A stretch of DNA of 64,000 nucleotides from Calditrichia bacterium (GTDB taxonomy: Bacteria > Calditrichota > Calditrichia > RBG-13-44-9 > J075): contig JANQRS010000050.1 in NCBI GenBank assembly GCA_028284445.1, positions 1-64,000 of the forward strand, in the 5' to 3' direction. Below the pieces are notes generated by a model. It had not been told where the DNA came from, did no database searches, and worked only from the letters and a program-made list of their open reading frames with translations. The position numbers were made by a program, and so were the translations under genes. This document shows, piece after piece, positions 41,834-50,038 of this stretch. Position 1 is the first letter of the stretch. Each line of letters opens with the position of its first letter.

Positions 41834-42158
41834 TTGTTCTTTGCTTGGCTCTGAAATAGCATCTACTCCATGATTAAAACTGATCTTGATTGAGTTCGCT
41901 GTATCACTTTATCAGCGCTGTATACGTCGCCACATTCTTTGAACACGAGTAAATAATTATGGTTGAGAAGCCGGTGAGACAATAGATATAAATTAGTGTA
42001 TCTTTCTGTTGGTGTCAATATCAAACTCGGCAATGCCGTAATTTGTGTGATATATCAATATTGTAAAACCATGACAGAAATATGAGCGGTGATTTCGCAG
42101 TTGGCCTGCCTCAACCCGAAACTATCGGATAATTGCCTGACAAACTTTACATTGATGA
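41834..42158. other. Intergenic region between divergent genes
   Basis: 325 AT-rich bases between the aldehyde dehydrogenase homologue and the second TSUP gene. They should contain both promoters, but I see no hexamer pair, palindrome or ORF good enough to name. Confidence 0.5.
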
Positions 42159-42920
42159 ATGGAAATGATTGCTATTTCACTCGTCGCGCTGTTCGCATCC
42201 GGGCTAACGCTGATTTCCGGCTTCGGGTTGGGCAGTCTGTTGTTACCGGCATTTATCCTGTTCTTTCCAGTTGATATTGCTATTGGCCTGACAGCAATTG
42301 TTCATCTTTGCAACAATATCTTCAAGCTCTGGCTGCTTGGGCATTATGCGGATCGCAATGTGGTTCTGCGCTTTGGCATTGCGGCCCTTTTGGCCGCATT
42401 TGCCGGGGCTGGTAGTCTGGTATGGTTAACAGGGCTCGCGGATATTTCGATAAGCGGGGGTTGGCAAGTATCTCCGGTTAAATTGATTGTTGGTGGTTTA
42501 ATCATCACCTTTGCCTTGGCAGAACTTTTACCGGCTTTTCAAAATCTTTCCTTTCGAAAAGAATATTTGGTTGCCGGTGGCTTGCTCAGTGGGTTTCTGG
42601 GCGGCCTTTCCGGACATCAGGGCGCGTTGCGATCAGCCTTTCTGCTGAGAGCCGGACTGGATAAAAAGGCCTTTATCGCCAGCGGGGTGGTGATTGCCTG
42701 TATGGTAGATGTAAGTCGTATCTTGGTATATGGCCGTCATATTTCAACGGATGATCTGATTGCAAATGCTAATCTGCTGATAGCGGCGACAATATCTGCC
42801 GTTGCCGGCGCGGTTATCGGACGCCGAATAATGGAGAAAATGACCATGACGGGCGTGCGTTATGTGGTCGCAGCCGCCCTGATTATACTTGCTTTGGCCT
42901 GGATCAGCGGAATAATCTAG
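42159..42920 (+). CDS. TSUP (TauE/SafE) family membrane transporter, second copy
   Basis: 253 residues with about eight hydrophobic helices. TSUP pattern: LISGFGLGSLLLPAFILFFP near residue 18 and LVAGGLLSGFLGGLSGHQGALRSAFLL near 140. It is only distantly similar to the TSUP protein at 33457, so this is not a recent duplication. The substrate is probably a small anion; which one is unknown. ATG at 42159 gives MEMIAISLV; no strong ribosome site. It precedes kptA by 105 bases. Confidence 0.88.
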   Translation: MEMIAISLVALFASGLTLISGFGLGSLLLPAFILFFPVDIAIGLTAIVHLCNNIFKLWLLGHYADRNVVLRFGIAALLAAFAGAGSLVWLTGLADISISGGWQVSPVKLIVGGLIITFALAELLPAFQNLSFRKEYLVAGGLLSGFLGGLSGHQGALRSAFLLRAGLDKKAFIASGVVIACMVDVSRILVYGRHISTDDLIANANLLIAATISAVAGAVIGRRIMEKMTMTGVRYVVAAALIILALAWISGII

Positions 42921-43025
42921 GCGCAATCGATTGCAGGATGCATTGTTGGCGTCAGATCGATTTTGGCATAGGAAATAGGACACCAAACATATAAATTAGC
43001 AATCTTTTTGGAGGGAACCTGAGAA

Positions 43026-43580
43026 ATGAGCAGAAATTTGATACGGATTTCAAAATTTCTGAGCTTGGTGTTGCGGCATCGCCCGGAAAAAATTGGGATC
43101 AAGCTGGATGACCAAGGCTGGGTTGATGTGTCGCAGCTGCTGGCTGCCTGTAAGCAGCATGATCGTCCGATCAGTCGTGCCTTGTTGGATGAAGTTGTAG
43201 AAACGAATAACAAAAAGCGCTTTGCCTTCAGTGAAGATGGCTTGCGAATTCGCGCAAACCAGGGACATTCAATAAAGGTTGAACTGGGATATGAAGCGCA
43301 GGAGCCACCGTCAACACTTTACCACGGCACGGCAACGCGCTTTCTGCAGGCAATTCGTCGTGAGGGCTTGAAAAAAATGAGGCGGCACCATGTACATCTT
43401 TCCGCTGATTTAGATACGGCCTCAAAGGTTGGTGTTCGCCACGGAAAGCTGGCTGTGCTGGTGATCCGATCCGGCGATATGCATAATGACGGCCACCAAT
43501 TCTTCCGCTCTGAAAACGGCGTGTGGCTGGTAGAAAGCGTATCACCTGAGTACATTGATTTTCCAGGGGAGTGGGTTTGA
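43026..43580 (+). CDS. kptA: RNA 2'-phosphotransferase KptA/Tpt1
   Basis: Removes an internal 2'-phosphate from RNA by transferring it to NAD+, giving ADP-ribose 1'',2''-cyclic phosphate. In eukaryotes this finishes tRNA splicing; the role in bacteria is unclear. The 184-residue protein has all family strings: KFLSLVLRHRPEKIGI, IRANQGHS, LYHGTATRF and RRHHVHLSAD. GGAGG lies shortly before the ATG. No RNA ligase or repair gene is adjacent. Confidence 0.95.
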   Translation: MSRNLIRISKFLSLVLRHRPEKIGIKLDDQGWVDVSQLLAACKQHDRPISRALLDEVVETNNKKRFAFSEDGLRIRANQGHSIKVELGYEAQEPPSTLYHGTATRFLQAIRREGLKKMRRHHVHLSADLDTASKVGVRHGKLAVLVIRSGDMHNDGHQFFRSENGVWLVESVSPEYIDFPGEWV

Positions 43581-43626
43581 ACATCCCTCTGAATTGCTAT
43601 TAGGCGGATGACGAAAAAACCAATCT

Positions 43627-43670
43627 ATACATCCCCCTTTCCCTTCGAAGGGGGATAAAGGGGGATGTAT
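43627..43670. repeat. GC-rich palindrome of the CCCTTCGAAGGG class
   Basis: ATACATCCCCCTTT and AAAGGGGGATGTAT flank a CCCTTCGAAGGG core, a 44-base near-perfect palindrome. Similar in size and style to the CTATC-type palindromes. The right half recurs at 56625-56650. It lies between kptA and hisG. Confidence 0.9.
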
Positions 43671-43725
43671 GAAGGACAAAACATAACTGATGAAGAAAAC
43701 ATAAACATAACCAATAGATAGAGAT

Positions 43726-44580
43726 ATGAAAAAACTAAGGCTCGTTGTTCCCAAGGGGCGAATTTTTTCCAAAATTGCCGGGCTGTTATCCGAGGCAGGC
43801 ATTCACCTGGAATTGGATGACAGGGCGTATCGCCCCATCGTTAGTGCTGCTGATTTGGAAGTGAAAATTATGAAGCCGCAGAATATCCCGAAACTGCTGG
43901 AATTGGGGTCTCATGATGTCGGTTTTACCGGATTTGATTGGATTCGGGAAACGTCCTCTGACGTTGCCGAACTGATGGATCTGGGATTTGATCCGGTTCG
44001 GATTGTTGCTGCGATTCCAGAAAACTCATCCTTGCAAGAATTGCAGAAGCGGAAAATTGTTGTGGCATCCGAATATGAAAATCTGGCAAGCGGATGGCTG
44101 AAAGAAAACAACTTTGACTTCATGCTGCTCAGAACCTATGGCGCCACAGAGGTGTTCCCACCGGACGATGCAGATATGATTATCGATAATACCTCTACGG
44201 GCCGGACTTTGGTCGAGCATAACCTGAAAATTGTGGATACTGTGTTGAAATCTGCTACCGCTTTCGTTGCCAACAAAGCTGCGTTGAATGACGAGTGGAA
44301 AAAGGAGAAGATTGACACGATCATGATGCTCTTCAAATCGATCCTGGACGCGCGGGGAAGAGTGATGCTGGAAATGAATGTGCCCAGTGCGAATTTGGAA
44401 ACTGTCATAAATCTGCTGCCGGCAATGCGCTCGCCAACAATTGCGACACTCTTCGGCGATGCAGGTCACGCGGTGAAAGTGGTGGTTCGCAAGCAAGAAG
44501 CAGTTGAATTGATTCCGAAGCTCAAGAAAATGGGGGCATCAGATATCCTTGAATCGGAATTTCGTAAGGTGGTTATCTGA
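43726..44580 (+). CDS. hisG: ATP phosphoribosyltransferase, long form
   Basis: First step of histidine synthesis, joining ATP and PRPP. The 284-residue length and C-terminal ACT-like regulatory domain (about 205-284, including SPTIATLFGDAGHAVKVVV) identify the long, histidine-inhibited form that does not need HisZ. The N-terminus LRLVVPKGRIF and the PRPP-binding stretch DMIIDNTSTGRTL near 150 are clear. First gene of the his operon; its stop overlaps the hisC start (TGATG). Confidence 0.95.
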   Translation: MKKLRLVVPKGRIFSKIAGLLSEAGIHLELDDRAYRPIVSAADLEVKIMKPQNIPKLLELGSHDVGFTGFDWIRETSSDVAELMDLGFDPVRIVAAIPENSSLQELQKRKIVVASEYENLASGWLKENNFDFMLLRTYGATEVFPPDDADMIIDNTSTGRTLVEHNLKIVDTVLKSATAFVANKAALNDEWKKEKIDTIMMLFKSILDARGRVMLEMNVPSANLETVINLLPAMRSPTIATLFGDAGHAVKVVVRKQEAVELIPKLKKMGASDILESEFRKVVI

Positions 44581-45638
44581 TGACTGTTCGTAAGTCAGTG
44601 GCTGCCCTCTCGGCTTATCCTATTTCTCCTGTAACCCGTCGTGACAAGCTGCGGCTGGATTTGAACGAGAACAATTTCGGTTGTTCTCCAAGAGTGTTGC
44701 AGGCATTGGCCAATCCCGACCGCTGGGATGTGAGCGCCTATCCTGAATATGGGGAACTCTATAAGCTGCTATCCTCGAGAAGCGGGCTGCCGGCCAATCA
44801 TATTCTTGTCACAAACGGTGCGGACGACGGCATTCGCTGTTTGATGCAGGTATTCATTGAAGACGGTGATAGCGTTGTCCTCACTGATCCAGGATTTAGT
44901 ATCTTTAATATTTTTGCCCAGGCAGCCGGTGCGCAACTTGTAAAAATTGCCTATCAGCCCGACTTGCGCTTTCCATTCGAAGGATTTCTGGAGGCGGCAA
45001 AGGCCGCTCCCAAGCTAATTGCGGTTGTTCGTCCGGACAGCCCAACCGGCGGATTGATTTCGCGGAAGCAATTGATATCGCTGCTGGAGGCAGCCGCAGA
45101 TTCTGTGATTGTTCTTGATGAAACCTATCATCATTTTTTGGGCGAGAGCTGCGTTGACCTGGTATCGAAATATCGCAACCTCATTGTTTTGCATTCCTTC
45201 TCAAAAGCCTATGCGCTTGCCGGCATGCGTATCGGTATCATTTACACAAATCCGGCATTCATCCAGCATTTCCGTAAAGTAAATCCGCCGTTTTCCGTGA
45301 ATGGATTGGCGGTTGTTGCTGCGGAAGCCGCTTTGGCAGATGATGATTATTTGCACGAAGTTGTGAAGGTGGTTACATCGGAGAAGACTCGTTTGATTGA
45401 TGAATTTGCGGCCCTCGGCATTGCGGCAATTAACGCACCGGCAAATTTCCTCCTGCTTAATGTGGGCGCGGAATCAGATGATATTCATGCCCGGTTATTG
45501 GCGGAAAAGATCATTGTGAAGAACCTGAACAAGATCCCGTTGCTCAGAGGGCATTTTCGTGTGGCTGTTGGTCCGCCTGAAGCAAATGACCGTTTTCTAG
45601 CGGCGATGAGGGAAATTGGCAAACCTGGAAATCGGTAA
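44580..45638 (+). CDS. hisC: Histidinol-phosphate aminotransferase
   Basis: PLP-dependent fold type I aminotransferase converting imidazole-acetol phosphate to histidinol phosphate. 352 residues. The N-terminal LRLDLNENNFGCSP, NGADDGIRCLMQ near 80, VLDETYHHF near 180 and the PLP Lys in HSFSKAYALAGMRIG near 207 support it. An imperfect 17-base direct repeat (GCAAANCTGGAAATCGG) spans the end of the gene and the following gap. Confidence 0.94.
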   Translation: MTVRKSVAALSAYPISPVTRRDKLRLDLNENNFGCSPRVLQALANPDRWDVSAYPEYGELYKLLSSRSGLPANHILVTNGADDGIRCLMQVFIEDGDSVVLTDPGFSIFNIFAQAAGAQLVKIAYQPDLRFPFEGFLEAAKAAPKLIAVVRPDSPTGGLISRKQLISLLEAAADSVIVLDETYHHFLGESCVDLVSKYRNLIVLHSFSKAYALAGMRIGIIYTNPAFIQHFRKVNPPFSVNGLAVVAAEAALADDDYLHEVVKVVTSEKTRLIDEFAALGIAAINAPANFLLLNVGAESDDIHARLLAEKIIVKNLNKIPLLRGHFRVAVGPPEANDRFLAAMREIGKPGNR

Positions 45639-45753
45639 ATCAGCAAAGCTGGAAATCGGCTTGTTAATTCGCTTCCCGGCAGGGACTAAGGGATGAGATT
45701 AGTAAGTGGGGCATCACTTAACGATCAATGACTTGGACGCGGGGCCTTGAACA

Positions 45754-46674
45754 ATGCAACTACCAATGCGAGCTGGGTTTTGGATGGTCTTGACGGCTGT
45801 GCTTTTCAACAGTTGTTGTTTGACCAATCATTTTGTGCCGTATGCGATTGTCCAGCCAGGGCGTTGCGATGATGCTGTTACCTTGAAACATTTCCCGCGT
45901 GGATTGACACCGGAAGCGTATGAGCTGACATCTTCGCCACTCGATATCACCGTTGAGGATACGATTTCGCTTAAGGGATGGTTTATTCATTCACAGAGCG
46001 ATAGCGCACGTGGAACCATCATCGTTGTTCACGGCAATGCCAGTTGCAAAGAACATCAGCTCGGTATTGCTGAGTTTTTGGCACACGAAGGTTTTAACAG
46101 TATTCTCTTCGATTTACGAGCCCATGGCAAAAGCGGTGGCAAATACAACACTTTTGGTGATCGCGAGCGTTACGATATTTCAGCCTTAATTGACTCTGCA
46201 GCGGTGCGCTTTAGCAATCCCGGGCCATTTGGTATTTTGGGAAGTTCATTGGGTGGGGCGATAGCGCTGCAAGCTATGGCTGTCGATAAGCGTCTGGTTT
46301 GCGGTATCAGCGAAAGCACTTTTGCACGGCTTGATGAAGTTGTGCGTGACTACATTCGCGCACAAAGTATGTTTGGGACGCGGCGCGTGGCGGATAGCGC
46401 CCTGAGGAGAGCGGGTGAAATTGCCGATTTTGACCCGCAATCTGTTGCGCCGGAAGAAGCCGCTCGTGATATCGAACAGCCGGTATTTATTGCGCATGGA
46501 ACCGCAGATGCCAATATCTCGGTAGATTATTCAAGGCGGATCTACGATAATTTGCAGACGGCAGAAAAGGTTTGGTATCCGGTTGAAGGCGCCGATCATT
46601 TTAATCTCTGGAAAATCGGCGGAGATTCTTACAAAATTGCGGTTGTGAAGTTCCTTGACACCTGGATGCCGTGA
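45754..46674 (+). CDS. Alpha/beta hydrolase, exported or lipoprotein
   Basis: A 306-residue serine hydrolase-like protein. The N-terminal hydrophobic segment ends in NSCC, a possible non-canonical lipobox, so it probably faces the periplasm. The core has VVHGNASCKEH (oxyanion region), the nucleophile elbow GSSLGG near residue 164, HGTADANIS (Asp loop) near 248 and GADHFN (His) near 283. It lies inside the his operon between hisC and hisB, 115 bases after the former. No step of histidine synthesis uses such an enzyme, so it is likely a passenger. Substrate unknown. Confidence 0.85.
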   Translation: MQLPMRAGFWMVLTAVLFNSCCLTNHFVPYAIVQPGRCDDAVTLKHFPRGLTPEAYELTSSPLDITVEDTISLKGWFIHSQSDSARGTIIVVHGNASCKEHQLGIAEFLAHEGFNSILFDLRAHGKSGGKYNTFGDRERYDISALIDSAAVRFSNPGPFGILGSSLGGAIALQAMAVDKRLVCGISESTFARLDEVVRDYIRAQSMFGTRRVADSALRRAGEIADFDPQSVAPEEAARDIEQPVFIAHGTADANISVDYSRRIYDNLQTAEKVWYPVEGADHFNLWKIGGDSYKIAVVKFLDTWMP

Positions 46675-46791
46675 CGGCGGCCTCTATCTCTGTTTTAGGA
46701 GATGGAGAGATGCCATCTGCATATTTCTTTGTATTGCGATTCGAAGACGACACAAGGGGATGTGCGTAACCAAATAAATGGAGACAACGCT

Positions 46792-47379
46792 ATGCGTAAA
46801 GCATCGCTGAAGCGTGAAACAAAAGAAACGCAAATAAAGATGTCCCTGAATGTGGACGGAAACGGCAAAAGTACCATCAAATCCGACATCGGTTTTCTTA
46901 ATCATATGCTGGAAACCTTCAGCCGGCATGGGCTATTTGATTTGAAGGCAGATATTAAAGGTGATTTGCACATCGATGCCCATCATACCGTGGAGGACAC
47001 CGGTATTGTCCTGGGGGAAATCTTCAAAAAAGCCCTTGCTGAAAAACGCGGCATCCGTCGCGCCGGTTTTTTTGTCTACCCAATGGACGAAAGCCTTGCT
47101 ACCGTGGCTCTCGATATCTCTGGCCGCCCCTTCCTGGTGTGGAGCGCTGAATTTGATCATGAGAAAGTAGGAGATTTGCCGCTTGAGTTGCTGGAGGATT
47201 TCTTCCTTGGATTTGTCAACGGATTGGGGCTCAATCTGCACGTGGAAGTTCACTACGGGCGTTCTGACCATCATAAGGTCGAGGCGGTGTTCAAAGCGCT
47301 CGCTAAAGCGATGAAAGATGCCTGTGAAATCGATCCACGACAGGCCGGACAAATTCCCAGCACCAAGGGGGTATTATGA
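46792..47379 (+). CDS. hisB: Imidazoleglycerol-phosphate dehydratase
   Basis: Mn-dependent dehydratase forming imidazole-acetol phosphate. Both metal motifs are present: DAHHTVEDTG near residue 63 and GRSDHHKVEAVFKA near 160. It is monofunctional, with no phosphatase domain. I chose the ATG at 46792 (195 residues, TGGAGA upstream, protein MRKASLKRETKET) because the 30 codons before it, open from 46702, do not resemble HisB. The stop overlaps the hisH start (ATGA). Confidence 0.95.
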   Translation: MRKASLKRETKETQIKMSLNVDGNGKSTIKSDIGFLNHMLETFSRHGLFDLKADIKGDLHIDAHHTVEDTGIVLGEIFKKALAEKRGIRRAGFFVYPMDESLATVALDISGRPFLVWSAEFDHEKVGDLPLELLEDFFLGFVNGLGLNLHVEVHYGRSDHHKVEAVFKALAKAMKDACEIDPRQAGQIPSTKGVL

Positions 47380-47972
47380 TCGGTATTCTCGATTATGGCG
47401 CTGGTAATTTGCACTCCGTGCGCAAGGCATTGGATTTCCTGGGCGTGCAGCATCGCATCGTGCAACAGCCCTCAGAAATGGATGGCCTTGAAAAGGCAAT
47501 CCTGCCCGGCGTTGGCGCTTTTGAAGCATCGATGGTTAAGCTTCACGAGCGAGGGCTTGTTGAACCGACTGTTAACTGGATTCGTGACGATCGTCCCTTT
47601 CTCGGCATTTGCGTGGGAATGCAGATGCTTTTTACTTCCAGCGAGGAAAATCCCGGCGTTGCCGGCCTGGATGTGTTCCCCGGTGAGGTGCGCCGTTTTG
47701 ATCATCGCAAGGTGCCGCAGATCGGCTGGAACAAAGTTTATGCAACTGGTGAGTCACCCCTCCTGAAAGGCATAGATGACGGCGCATTTTTCTATTTCCT
47801 GCATAGCTATTACTGTAAACCCAAACAGTCGACAGTTGAATCGGGCCGCTCCAGCTATGGCATCGAATATACGTCCATGCTGCATCGTGGCAACACCCAT
47901 GCGGTTCAATTTCACCCTGAAAAAAGCGCCGCCAACGGATTGAAGCTCCTTCAGAATTGGGTAGAGTTGTAG
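47376..47972 (+). CDS. hisH: Imidazole glycerol phosphate synthase, glutaminase subunit
   Basis: Class I glutamine amidotransferase that supplies ammonia to HisF. The catalytic Cys is in LGICVGMQML near residue 78, and the His/Glu pair is in VQFHPEKS near 180. 198 residues, normal length. Translationally coupled to hisB; hisF follows after 72 bases. Confidence 0.96.
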   Translation: MIGILDYGAGNLHSVRKALDFLGVQHRIVQQPSEMDGLEKAILPGVGAFEASMVKLHERGLVEPTVNWIRDDRPFLGICVGMQMLFTSSEENPGVAGLDVFPGEVRRFDHRKVPQIGWNKVYATGESPLLKGIDDGAFFYFLHSYYCKPKQSTVESGRSSYGIEYTSMLHRGNTHAVQFHPEKSAANGLKLLQNWVEL

Positions 47973-48044
47973 CTTGTATCATAGCCGTTTGACAAGGCGG
48001 GTGCCCGGGTTATATTTGGGGACAATTTTATCGAGGACAATAAG

Positions 48045-48800
48045 GTGGTAACCCATAGAATCATTCCCTGCCTGGATGTTGACGAGGGCCGGGTGGTAAA
48101 AGGCGTGAAGTTTAAGGGCATTCGAGATGCCGGAGATCCGGTGGATCTGGCGCGTCGCTACAACGAGCAGGATGCCGATGAATTGACTTTCCTGGATATT
48201 GGTGCGTCCCATAAAAGCCAGCAGACGATGCTTAACGTTGTTGAGCAGGTGTCGAAAGAAGTATTCATTCCCTTGACCGTTGGGGGAGGCATTCGCACAG
48301 TTGATGATATGCAAAAGGCGCTTCGTGCCGGGGCTGACAAGGTGGCAGTATGCACGGCGGCATTGAAAGATCCGCAATTGCTAGCCCAAGGCTCACATGC
48401 TTTTGGTGCCCAGTGTATCGTTCTTTCAATCGATGCCAAGAAGGAAGGCGACAGCTACTACGCATTTACGCATGGCGGTCGCAATAACAGTGGCAAAGAT
48501 GCCATCGAATGGGCAGTTGAGGCAGAAGCGCTGGGAGCAGGTGAAATCTTGCTGAATTCCATCGATCGTGACGGCACCAAAATTGGCTACGATCTGGAAC
48601 TGACGGAAGCGATTTCCAGCCGCGTGCAAATACCGGTCATTGCCTCAGGTGGAGCGGGAACCCTACGGCAGTTACTCGAGGGGGTGACAGACGGGAAAGC
48701 AGATGCAGTTCTGCTTGCATCATTGCTTCACTATGGTGAATTTACAATAGCAGATATCAAAGCGCATTTTTCAAAACACGAGGTAGCGGTACGATGGTAG
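48045..48800 (+). CDS. hisF: Imidazole glycerol phosphate synthase, cyclase subunit
   Basis: TIM-barrel cyclase making imidazoleglycerol phosphate and AICAR with HisH. Both catalytic Asp residues are seen: IPCLDVDEGRVVKG (about 11) and VLSIDAKK (about 128). GGGIRTVDD and ASGGAGTL bind phosphate. 251 residues from a GTG start at 48045, with GAGGA upstream. It overlaps the hisA fusion gene by 7 bases. Confidence 0.96.
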   Translation: MVTHRIIPCLDVDEGRVVKGVKFKGIRDAGDPVDLARRYNEQDADELTFLDIGASHKSQQTMLNVVEQVSKEVFIPLTVGGGIRTVDDMQKALRAGADKVAVCTAALKDPQLLAQGSHAFGAQCIVLSIDAKKEGDSYYAFTHGGRNNSGKDAIEWAVEAEALGAGEILLNSIDRDGTKIGYDLELTEAISSRVQIPVIASGGAGTLRQLLEGVTDGKADAVLLASLLHYGEFTIADIKAHFSKHEVAVRW

Positions 48801-50038
48801 TTGCATCGATTGACTTGATGGGGGGGAAGGCTGTTCAATTGCGACAGGGCAAGGACGTGGTTCTGGAGGTAGAAGATCCGCTTGAACTTGCGGAAAAGTT
48901 TGCCATGTACGGCGAAATTGCCGTCATCGACCTTGATGCGGCGATGGGCAAGGGCACCAACCTGCCGCTGATCAAACGAATTTTACGTCGCGCCGAATGC
49001 CGCGTCGGGGGTGGCATTCGTACGGTCGAACGAGCAAAAGAGCTTATTGCGCTCGGTGCGCATAAAGTAATCATTGGCTCCAAGGCCTTTGAAGGTGATA
49101 AGGTGAACCGCGCTTTTCTAAAGGAATTGACCGTCGCTGTGCCATCCGATCGCATTATTATTGCGGTAGATGCCATCGGAGATGAAATCGTTACCCAGGG
49201 CTGGAAGCATAAAACCGGTTTGAATCTATACGAGACCGCGAAGGAAATTGAGTCTTTTGCGGCAGGCATCATGTTTACCAATGTGGAAAATGAAGGCACC
49301 ATGGAAGGTATTAACATGAAAGCGGTCAAGAAGCTCGTCAAGGAAACCAGCAATCATATTACTGTTGCAGGTGGCATTCACAAACTCGACGAGATTCGTG
49401 ATTTGGCCAGGCTGCAGGTTGATGTTCAGCTGGGAATGGCCATTTACACCGGCAAGCTGAAGCTGGAAGATACTTTTGTTGAGTCCTTGAACTGGAAAAG
49501 CGATTTGTTGCCGGTGGTTGTTCAGGATACCTTCGGCCAGGTGTTGATGCTGGCATATACCAATAAAGAGTCGTTGCACAAGACCTTTGATAAAGAACGG
49601 ATGTGCTATTATTCCCGGTCCCGGAAAGAATTGTGGACGAAAGGCGAGACCTCCGGCAATTACCAATCCTTGGTTCGCATGCGCGCTGATTGCGATCGCG
49701 ATTCACTTTTGGCGACAGTCGAGCAAAAAGGCGTTGCATGTCATACCGGCAGCTATTCTTGTTTCGGCGATAAGATTTTTACGTACCAGGATCTGTATGA
49801 TACCGTCGAGGATCGCGTTCGCAATCCGGTGCCGGACTCCTATACTGCCAAAATGCATGGTGAGGCGCTCGACGCCAAGATTATGGAAGAAGCACAGGAA
49901 GTTGTTGATTCCGAAACCCGTAGTGAAATCATCTGGGAAGTGGCTGACCTGATGTATTTCCTCTGTGTGAAGATGGTTCGCAATCGCGTGCCGCTGAAAT
50001 TTGTCTTCCATGAACTGCGACGCCGGAGGAAGAAGTGA
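48794..50038 (+). CDS. hisA-hisIE: HisA-HisI-HisE trifunctional fusion
   Basis: One 414-residue polypeptide covering three consecutive steps. Residues 1-230 are HisA (ProFAR isomerase; ASIDLMGGKAVQL and IIAVDAIGD carry the catalytic Asp pair, with GGGIRTVER). About 235-328 is HisI, phosphoribosyl-AMP cyclohydrolase (WTKGETSGNYQ, the metal motif DCDRD near 299, and ACHTGSYSCF). About 331-414 is HisE, phosphoribosyl-ATP pyrophosphatase (LYDTVEDR, KIMEEAQEVV, WEVADLMYFL). All three active sites look intact and the reading frame is continuous. HisIE fusions are common; adding HisA is unusual. It overlaps hisF and hisD. Confidence 0.93.
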   Translation: MVVASIDLMGGKAVQLRQGKDVVLEVEDPLELAEKFAMYGEIAVIDLDAAMGKGTNLPLIKRILRRAECRVGGGIRTVERAKELIALGAHKVIIGSKAFEGDKVNRAFLKELTVAVPSDRIIIAVDAIGDEIVTQGWKHKTGLNLYETAKEIESFAAGIMFTNVENEGTMEGINMKAVKKLVKETSNHITVAGGIHKLDEIRDLARLQVDVQLGMAIYTGKLKLEDTFVESLNWKSDLLPVVVQDTFGQVLMLAYTNKESLHKTFDKERMCYYSRSRKELWTKGETSGNYQSLVRMRADCDRDSLLATVEQKGVACHTGSYSCFGDKIFTYQDLYDTVEDRVRNPVPDSYTAKMHGEALDAKIMEEAQEVVDSETRSEIIWEVADLMYFLCVKMVRNRVPLKFVFHELRRRRKK

